This document shows positions 14,032 to 19,787 of a stretch of DNA of 19,787 nt, one piece after another. Positions within the stretch are counted from its first letter, which is position 1. Every line of letters begins with the position of its first letter. Under the pieces are notes generated by a model. That model saw only the letters and a list, made by a program, of their open reading frames with translations, made no database searches and was not told the origin of the DNA. Location: contig URDM01000054.1 of assembly GCA_900546575.1 (NCBI GenBank), forward strand, positions 1 through 19,787. The letters run 5' to 3'. The position numbers and the translations under genes were made by a program. Source of the DNA: an uncultured Prevotella sp. (GTDB lineage Bacteria; Bacteroidota; Bacteroidia; Bacteroidales; Bacteroidaceae).

Positions 14032-16643
14032 AACTCCTGTCCAAGGATGAAGTGGAACTGCGAACCGCCCTTTGTGCCGAACACCTTGTCGAATCCGTAA
14101 GCCCAATCGATACCCATCAGTCCCACCATCGGGAGGAAGATGCGCACACCAATACCTGCCGAGCGCTTCATATCGAACGGGTTGAACTTCTTGGTTTCAG
14201 TCCATGAGTTACCGCCTTCGATGAATCCGAGACCGTAGATGGTGGTGTTGCCAAGGAGGAACGGATAGCGCAACTCGAGTGTCATGCGGTCGTAGGCATA
14301 GCCCTCGTAGCCGTATGGAGTGAGCGAACCGTTCTCGTAACCACGCAGACCGATTGTCTCTTCGGCGTATGATGTAGAGTATCCAGTCATACCGTCACCA
14401 CCCATGTAGTAGGTTTCGAACGGCGACTTCTTCCACTTGTTGAACGATCCGAGCAATCCGAATTCGAGTCGGGTCATAAGTACAAGACACTTCTGTCCGC
14501 TTGTGAGTGCGGTGAACATGCGACCCTTGAACTTCCACTTGTGGTATTCTACCCAGCGGTACTTCTCCTGCTGCTCCTTATTATAGGTAGCCGACTTAGC
14601 GTTGGTGGCGAGGTGTTCGTAGTCCTTGCCGTCCCATGCCGACCATGGCGGAGTAACGGTAACCGATGCTACGAACTCTGAACCGCGACGTGGGAACAAC
14701 TGGTTGTCGGTAGATGTACGCGACAGCTGAATGCTGAGGTTGAGGTTGTTTGAATTACCGTTGGTCATGAGGAAGTAGCTCCAGTTCTTCAGCATATAGC
14801 GTGTGTACGAGAGCGAGAGCGACAACTGGAAGTAGTCGTCTGGCCAGCGCAACTGCTTGCCCCATCCCAGTGAGAAACCGAACAACTTGATGTATTTGTC
14901 TGGGTCGTAGTACGACTCGTAGTTGTTGTAGTTGCCGTAGCTACCATAACCGTACATGTAGTTGTAGTAGTTGTTGAAGTAACCACTGTTGTAGTAGTTG
15001 CTCGAAACGGCGGTCTGCTTAGAGAAGTAGGCTCCTACTGAGAACTGTATCGGTCGCTTGCCTCCAAACCAGTTGGTTGAGTATGAGGTGTTGTACGACT
15101 GATAGTATGTACCGTTGGTCTGTGCTCCGATAGAGAGAACCTCACCGTCGCCGATCGGCATGATTCCACGATGCTCCTTGTTCTTGTTGAAGAGGTTGCG
15201 CATCGAGAAGTTGTTGAGCTTGAGTCCGATTCGACCGATTACACCGGTCTGTCCCCATCCGAGCGAGAACTCAATCTGGTCGTTCGACTTCTGCTCAAGA
15301 TCGTAGTTGATATCTACCGTTCCGTTCTCTGGATCGGGCACCGGCTGCGGATTGACCTTCTCCGGATCGAAGTGTCCCATTGATGCAATCTCACGTGCCG
15401 AACGCTGCAATGCCTCCTTCGAGAAGAGGTCGCCCGGCTTTGTACGCAGCTCGCGACGCACTACATTCTCGTACAGACGGTCGTTACCGTTGATGCGTAC
15501 GTGGTTGATGTGGGCCTGCGGACCCTCGAAGATACGCATCTCAAGGTCGATAGAGTCGCCTACGATGTTTATCTCTGTAGGATGAAGCGAGTAGAAGAGG
15601 TATCCGTTGTTCCAGTAGTTGTTGCCCACGGCGTCCTCGTCTTCGGTCAGACGCTTGTTCATAAGCTTCTGGTTGTAAACATCGCCCTTCTTCATGCCGA
15701 GTACGGAAGCAAGATAATCAGAGCTGTATACGGTGTTTCCCACCCATGTTATGTTTCGTACGAAGTACTTCTTGCCTTCGTCTACCTTTATATTTATGCT
15801 TACGTGCTTGTCGTCAACGTTCCATACGCTGTCGCCTAAGATTACAGCGTCGCGATAGCCGTGCTCATTGTACTTGTCGATAAGTTTCTGCTTGTCGGCC
15901 TTCCAACGCTCGGGAGTGAACTTCTTCGACTTGAGGAACGATGACAACTTGCCTGCCTCGTGAGTCTTGGAGAACGCACCCTTCTTGAACAGGCCGCCCT
16001 TTATCTGGCCAGCTCGCAAAGCATCGTTGCCCTCGATGGTGATGGTGCGAACCTTCATCTTCTCCTTCTTGTCGATGATGACGTCGAGGATGACGTGGTT
16101 TTTCTGCGTAACGTCGTCGCGCTGCACCACCTGTATGTCAGCATTCTTGAAACCCTTGTCGTCGAAGTATTTCTTGGCAAGAATCTTGGCACGGTCAATC
16201 ATGTTGGGCGTAATCTGTGCTCCTTTAAGGAGTCCGAGCTTCTCCTCCATATCGGTGCGCTCCGACTTCTTCAGACCAATGTAATTGATAGTTGACACAC
16301 GTGGACGCATCTGCAGGTGAATGTGCAGATAAGCCTTGTCGTGTACGAGCGAGTCTACGGATATAGACACCTCAGAGAACAGGCCATACTTCCAGTAATG
16401 CTTCACAGCGTCGGTAATCTCGTCGCCTGGCAGCTGAATCTCCTGTCCGATAGACAGTCCTGATATGCCCGTGAGCATATAATCCTCGTAGCCTTCAGCG
16501 CCAGTAACTGCGATGCCCGCAATCTCTACTGTGCGCGGTGTTCCGGCATAGGATATGTCCGGGTATACGATTTTGTCCTGCGCCTTTGCGATGATGCTGC
16601 ATGCAATGATGCAGAGTGTGGTCAACACCTTTCTTATATTCAT
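14028..16643 (-). CDS. bamA: Outer membrane protein assembly factor BamA
   Basis: BamA is the outer-membrane core of the BAM complex, which folds and inserts beta-barrel proteins. The 871-residue protein has a signal peptide (1-21, ending SIIAKAQ). Periplasmic POTRA domains follow to about residue 460 (for example RVSTINYIGLKKSE, KVRTITIEGNDALRAG, INHVRINGNDRLYENVVRREL). A C-terminal barrel then ends in GQEF, with the aromatic last residue typical of outer-membrane proteins. The barrel loop-6 signature appears as LRGYENGS near 762-769. A very Tyr/Asn/Gly-rich stretch around 546-583 sits in the barrel, probably in an extracellular loop. uppS lies 45 bp upstream and three ompH genes downstream, the common Bacteroidota context. 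Confidence 0.95.
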   Translation of the reverse strand: MNIRKVLTTLCIIACSIIAKAQDKIVYPDISYAGTPRTVEIAGIAVTGAEGYEDYMLTGISGLSIGQEIQLPGDEITDAVKHYWKYGLFSEVSISVDSLVHDKAYLHIHLQMRPRVSTINYIGLKKSERTDMEEKLGLLKGAQITPNMIDRAKILAKKYFDDKGFKNADIQVVQRDDVTQKNHVILDVIIDKKEKMKVRTITIEGNDALRAGQIKGGLFKKGAFSKTHEAGKLSSFLKSKKFTPERWKADKQKLIDKYNEHGYRDAVILGDSVWNVDDKHVSINIKVDEGKKYFVRNITWVGNTVYSSDYLASVLGMKKGDVYNQKLMNKRLTEDEDAVGNNYWNNGYLFYSLHPTEINIVGDSIDLEMRIFEGPQAHINHVRINGNDRLYENVVRRELRTKPGDLFSKEALQRSAREIASMGHFDPEKVNPQPVPDPENGTVDINYDLEQKSNDQIEFSLGWGQTGVIGRIGLKLNNFSMRNLFNKNKEHRGIMPIGDGEVLSIGAQTNGTYYQSYNTSYSTNWFGGKRPIQFSVGAYFSKQTAVSSNYYNSGYFNNYYNYMYGYGSYGNYNNYESYYDPDKYIKLFGFSLGWGKQLRWPDDYFQLSLSLSYTRYMLKNWSYFLMTNGNSNNLNLSIQLSRTSTDNQLFPRRGSEFVASVTVTPPWSAWDGKDYEHLATNAKSATYNKEQQEKYRWVEYHKWKFKGRMFTALTSGQKCLVLMTRLEFGLLGSFNKWKKSPFETYYMGGDGMTGYSTSYAEETIGLRGYENGSLTPYGYEGYAYDRMTLELRYPFLLGNTTIYGLGFIEGGNSWTETKKFNPFDMKRSAGIGVRIFLPMVGLMGIDWAYGFDKVFGTKGGSQFHFILGQEF

Positions 16644-16688
16644 TGTCTTCTTATTGTTTTTATCTTGTTAATCCTGGGCGTATACTCA

Positions 16689-17432
16689 TTACTTGCTTTC
16701 TTCTGCTTCCACCTGTTTGCCGGTCTTTCCGAAGCGGCGTTGGCGATGCTGATAGTCGGCAATGGCCTTGTGCAGGTCGGCTTCGTTGAAGTCGGGCCAG
16801 AAAGTATCGCAGAAATACAGTTCGGAGTAAGCTATCTGCCACAACAGATAGTTGCTGATTCGCAATTCACCACCGGTGCGTATCAGCAGGTCGGGGTCGG
16901 GAATTGAAGCCGTAGTGAGGCTTTGCGACACTGTGTCTTCTGTTATGTCGTCGACAGACAGTTGTCCGTCAAGCGCCTTCTTTGCAATATCCTTCATTGC
17001 CTTTGTTATCTCCCATCTTGACGAATAGCTCAATGCTACAACCATAGTCATGGCTGTATTATTGGCAGTATGGTCGATTGTTTCCTGAAGTTTGCGCTGC
17101 ACTTCAACAGGCAGGCGTTCGATGTCGCCAATTACCTTGAAACGAACATTGTTCTTCATGAATATTTCATCCTCGAGCGACGACAATACTAGCCCCATAA
17201 GTGCGGCTATCTCAGTCTCAGGACGGTTCCAGTTCTCGGTAGAGAAGGTGTAGAGAGTGAGATATTTCACGCCAAGTCGAGTACACTCCGAAGTGATTCG
17301 CCTAACGGTTTCGACACCAGCCTGGTGTCCATAGCTTCTCGGTTTACCGTGTTCGGTAGCCCATCGTCCATTGCCGTCCATTATTATGGCAATGTGTTGT
17401 GGGATATTGTTATTATCGAGTTGATTGGTCAT
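16689..17432 (-). CDS. uppS: Isoprenyl transferase (undecaprenyl diphosphate synthase)
   Basis: UppS adds cis-isoprene units to farnesyl diphosphate to make undecaprenyl diphosphate, the lipid carrier for peptidoglycan and surface glycans. Motifs are intact: HIAIIMDGNGRWA (13-25, with the metal-binding D19), GHQAGVETVRR (35-45), TLYTFSTENWNRP (59-71), and the distal DLLIRTGGELRISNYLLWQ with YSELYFCDTFWPDF. The 247-residue length is standard. It is 13 bp after the DUF6089 gene and 45 bp before bamA, so it is probably part of the same operon. Confidence 0.97.
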   Translation of the reverse strand: MTNQLDNNNIPQHIAIIMDGNGRWATEHGKPRSYGHQAGVETVRRITSECTRLGVKYLTLYTFSTENWNRPETEIAALMGLVLSSLEDEIFMKNNVRFKVIGDIERLPVEVQRKLQETIDHTANNTAMTMVVALSYSSRWEITKAMKDIAKKALDGQLSVDDITEDTVSQSLTTASIPDPDLLIRTGGELRISNYLLWQIAYSELYFCDTFWPDFNEADLHKAIADYQHRQRRFGKTGKQVEAEESK

Positions 17433-17445
17433 TGTTGCTTATTGT

Positions 17446-18129
17446 TTAATCGTCTTCGTTATGACATGTTCGGCATTTCGGCATAAAGCTGTATGTCAGC
17501 GTGAGTTGTATTGCCGAATAGCAGTCGGTATTCTTGAATAGTCCGCTGCTTTTTATGCCGTATGGATCTTTCACACCATCCAGTTTGTCGCTCATAGAGA
17601 AGTGTTCTGCCCATTCAAGTGCTACATTCAGCCTCTTGCCCGCCTTATATTTCACGCCAAGTCCTATCGGAACATTGGCAGTAAAGGCACTGTTGCCTTC
17701 GCCTCCGGCGTATGTGGCGCCCAATCCGGCAAAGATGAACGGCGTAAAGCGCTTGGCTCCGCGATAGTCCTGCCCCGTTCCGTATGGCCAGAAGTTGTAT
17801 TGGTAGGTCACACCGGCATCAACAAGCGTCTTGTTGAACCTGTATTGCGACGCAGCGTAGTCGGGATAGTATGTGTTGGAGTCGGCAGACGAGCCTTTAA
17901 GTTTACCGTAAGCAGCCGAAAACTTCAACGCCATATACGGATTGAAAACCCGTCGCAACACCACCGAAGCCATTGGCTGCATGTTTTTGGTAAGACTTCC
18001 ACCCAAATCACCTTGATATGTCACTACGCCAACGCCCGCTCCTATCTCCATACGGTATTGATAGTCGGATTGTGCCAGGCACATTGAGGGCATGGCACAA
18101 GCGAGTGAGATGACAAGGTTTTTAATCAT
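17446..18129 (-). CDS. DUF6089-type outer-membrane beta-barrel protein
   Basis: The 227-residue protein has a signal peptide ending CLAQ (1-20). A short series of alternating amphipathic strands follows: YRMEIGAGVGVVTYQGDLGG, PMASVVLRRVFNPYMALKFSAAYGKLKG, VDAGVTYQYNFWPYG, FTPFIFAGLGATYAGG and LGVKYKAGKRLNVALEWAEHFSMSDKLDGV. It closes with a strand AIQLTLTYSF. The small-barrel layout, the YQGDLGG opening and the position immediately before uppS and bamA fit DUF6089, a Bacteroidota family without a known function. The C-terminus PKCRTCHNEDD extends past the last strand and holds two cysteines. It is separated from the upstream lipoprotein gene by 20 bp. Confidence 0.75.
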   Translation of the reverse strand: MIKNLVISLACAMPSMCLAQSDYQYRMEIGAGVGVVTYQGDLGGSLTKNMQPMASVVLRRVFNPYMALKFSAAYGKLKGSSADSNTYYPDYAASQYRFNKTLVDAGVTYQYNFWPYGTGQDYRGAKRFTPFIFAGLGATYAGGEGNSAFTANVPIGLGVKYKAGKRLNVALEWAEHFSMSDKLDGVKDPYGIKSSGLFKNTDCYSAIQLTLTYSFMPKCRTCHNEDD

Positions 18130-18149
18130 ACTTATATATATAATGTATA

Positions 18150-19574
18150 TTACTCCTCAAAAGAGGTCTGCTCCTTAGCCCAGCCGAGACGGTTGATGCG
18201 TCCACGCCAGGTCATACCGTTGCGTGCATTGACAAGCCAGAGACTCTTGTTCTTGTCTACGGTCAGAGCATATGTGCCCTTTGTGGTGATGGCACCAGCC
18301 ACGTTTTCGTTGAAATTGGCGGGCAAAACCACTGTAGCTGTATCCTCACGCCATGTTATGCCGTTGTCCAACGACTTGTAGAACTTAGGAGCCTTGCCTT
18401 CTGCCTGACCCATCATGTACACGCCATCATCGTATGCTACGGCACTTATACCGCTGAGAAGCGGAGCTGCATGTTTGTTGTCGGCAGCCACTCCGTAGTA
18501 TGCCCACGGCTGGTTTTCGCTGTTGTCGGAAGCCTCATCTATCTTGCCCCAGATGGTGAGATACTTGTCGTTGGGATATGTAGCAGCATCGCGGGTTCCG
18601 AAGAGCATAACGCGGTCGGTCTTGGCATAGCCGTCTATCTCGACACTTGCATAAGTGGTCTCGCCGTAAGGCATAAGCGACAGTTCGTCGTCTATTTCGG
18701 CCACGGTCCATGATGCGCCGTTGTCCTTAGAAGCCATGAGTCGTCCGTCAGCGCTATAGCCGTACAGGCTGAATCGGCTTGCAGCCACAAGGCGTGTCAC
18801 ACCAGTAGCTTCGCCCATGTTCCATGTCTTGCCGTCGTTAGTGCGTACGATGTTGCCACCGTCGCTGATGTAAACGTAGTCTTCCTTGACAACAACACTC
18901 TTGTAAGCATCGGCTGCGAGCGCATGTCCGAGATTGGTTTCACACTTCGACCATTGTGTTCCGTCATTAGAATATACGAGAGTTGCGTTGCCGTCATTAC
19001 CGAACAGCAGCAGTTTTCCGTTGACAGCAGCTGTCTTTATAGCCTGCAAGTTCTTCAATTCAGCACATATGGGCGTGGCATGCCATGCGAACGAGTCGGC
19101 TTGTTCCTTATGCACGTTCACATGTACGGTGTATTTCTTCACTGAAAGACCTGAGTTGCTGACCACCTGCACCTCGCGATCGACTGAAAAGTCGGTAGAA
19201 TCGGTAGAATTGAAGTAGGTCAGCGAGTCGCTTGTAGTACTCTTTATCACCACAATTCCCGAAGAACTGTTCGACACTGAGCACAGAAGCTTCTTGACAT
19301 TGACTCCACACGGCAGCGAATCGGGGTTATACACTTTGCCGTTCAACTGGTCTATATAGAACTTATAGCTGCTCAAGCTCAGTTCTTTCACAACGAGACT
19401 GTCGCGCAGACCGTCTTTAGTCTTCACAAATGTGTTCTGTTTAGCTGTCGTGACAGAGAAACTTGAGATTGCACAATCGTCTGTGTATGTGTAATCGTCG
19501 TTGCTTTCAAGGCATGAAGCCATCAAAAAAACTGTTGCGAGAAGCAGTGTAAAAGCTGCGAACTTACTTTTCAT
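18150..19574 (-). CDS. DUF6242-like lipoprotein with Asp-box (BNR-type) repeats
   Basis: A lipoprotein signal peptide ends at the lipobox LMASC, with C21 as the lipidated residue; the following LESNDD is acidic, as in surface-exported Bacteroidota lipoproteins. Residues 30-155 form a strand-rich N-terminal domain (ISSFSV, VYNPDSLPCGVNVKKLLCSVS, KKYTVHVNVH). The remainder resembles a beta-propeller with four Asp-box motifs: SNDGTQW (202-208), TNDGKTW (245-251), SKDNGASW (282-289) and SLDNGITW (401-408), plus a degenerate one at 450-456. The architecture fits what is annotated as DUF6242; I am fairly but not fully sure of the family name. No catalytic sialidase residues were identified. It is the first gene of the envelope cluster. 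Confidence 0.7.
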   Translation of the reverse strand: MKSKFAAFTLLLATVFLMASCLESNDDYTYTDDCAISSFSVTTAKQNTFVKTKDGLRDSLVVKELSLSSYKFYIDQLNGKVYNPDSLPCGVNVKKLLCSVSNSSSGIVVIKSTTSDSLTYFNSTDSTDFSVDREVQVVSNSGLSVKKYTVHVNVHKEQADSFAWHATPICAELKNLQAIKTAAVNGKLLLFGNDGNATLVYSNDGTQWSKCETNLGHALAADAYKSVVVKEDYVYISDGGNIVRTNDGKTWNMGEATGVTRLVAASRFSLYGYSADGRLMASKDNGASWTVAEIDDELSLMPYGETTYASVEIDGYAKTDRVMLFGTRDAATYPNDKYLTIWGKIDEASDNSENQPWAYYGVAADNKHAAPLLSGISAVAYDDGVYMMGQAEGKAPKFYKSLDNGITWREDTATVVLPANFNENVAGAITTKGTYALTVDKNKSLWLVNARNGMTWRGRINRLGWAKEQTSFEE

Positions 19575-19602
19575 TATACTCTAACTTATTATTTTTAGCT
19601 GC

Positions 19603-19610
19603 AAAATTAA
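19603..19610 (-). promoter_or_regulatory. Probable -7 promoter box of the envelope operon
   Basis: TAATTTTG on the minus strand fits TAnnTTTG and lies about 29 bp before the DUF6242-like ATG. A TTTG occurs upstream but only 12 bp away, so no good -33 box is seen. Confidence 0.45.
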
Positions 19611-19730
19611 TCAGAATTCTCCAAATAGAACTTCTTTTGTCTTTATAATTATGCAATTTATTGATTAATAGTCTTATTTTTAAGGTTGTTTAGTGTTTTT
19701 GCTGTGTTGGGTAACTATTCAGCGAATGCC

Positions 19731-19780
19731 ATAGCATAGCTGTCCGTGCTCCCCCAAAGGGCACGGATAGCTTTATATGG
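19731..19780. other. Long hairpin near the right edge
   Basis: AGCTGTCCGTGC (19738-19749) pairs with GCACGGATAGCT (19761-19772) over 12 bp with one G-T pair, and CCATA/TATGG can close it outside. No T run follows within the window on either strand. It may be the end of a gene lying to the right or a leader structure. The rest of 19575-19787 is AT-rich and shows no gene. Confidence 0.5.
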
Positions 19781-19787
19781 TGATAAG

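Noticed and set aside
1..19787. Defence, phage or secretion-toxin system
   Set aside because: All genes are housekeeping or envelope-biogenesis genes in a typical order; no nuclease, integrase, phage structural or toxin-antitoxin proteins were found.

Overview
The window looks like a chromosomal segment of a Bacteroidota member, most likely Prevotellaceae. The phylum call rests on the hemD-rnpA-yidD linkage, the DUF4271, DUF6089 and DUF6242-type proteins, the BamA/OmpH/MurI cluster with UppS upstream, the lack of obvious Shine-Dalgarno sites, and several matches to the Bacteroidota promoter (TTTG-N19-21-TAnnTTTG). The genus-level call is my inference from the style of intergenic repeats. Every gene I can support lies on the minus strand, so the window is read from right to left.

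Layout in transcription order. (1) 19574-11279 is an envelope-biogenesis cluster: a DUF6242-like lipoprotein with Asp-box repeats, a DUF6089 outer-membrane barrel protein, uppS, bamA, three tandem ompH/skp-like periplasmic chaperones, then murI. Short gaps suggest one operon, with a strong internal terminator between the second and third ompH and a very strong one after murI. It links undecaprenyl carrier synthesis, outer-membrane protein folding and D-glutamate supply. (2) 11278-10813 is a 466-bp non-coding region holding a five-unit 22-bp repeat array, a promoter and a probable SAM-II-class riboswitch in the metK leader. metK (9553-10812) follows. (3) 9488-6863 carries a DUF4271 membrane protein, hemD, rnpA and yidD. 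(4) 6862-5192 holds a 14-unit degenerate 10-11 bp repeat directly upstream of tyrS, then tyrS, then a self-contained tRNA-Gln(TTG) cassette with its own promoter and terminator. (5) 5139-2238 is leuS with its own promoter. (6) 2237-1885 is almost entirely a 283-bp nested palindrome. (7) 1884-130 holds a YitT-family membrane protein and rdgB, whose junction is invaded by two inverted copies of a 53-bp repeat that extend the YitT C-terminus and the rdgB N-terminus. A + strand terminator at the left edge implies a converging gene outside the window.

There is no phage, transposase, CRISPR array or defence system. The most notable items are non-coding: the SAM-II-like leader of metK, the repeat pair at yitT/rdgB with a possible homopolymer frameshift, the nested palindrome, and the two short-period repeat arrays placed upstream of tyrS and metK.
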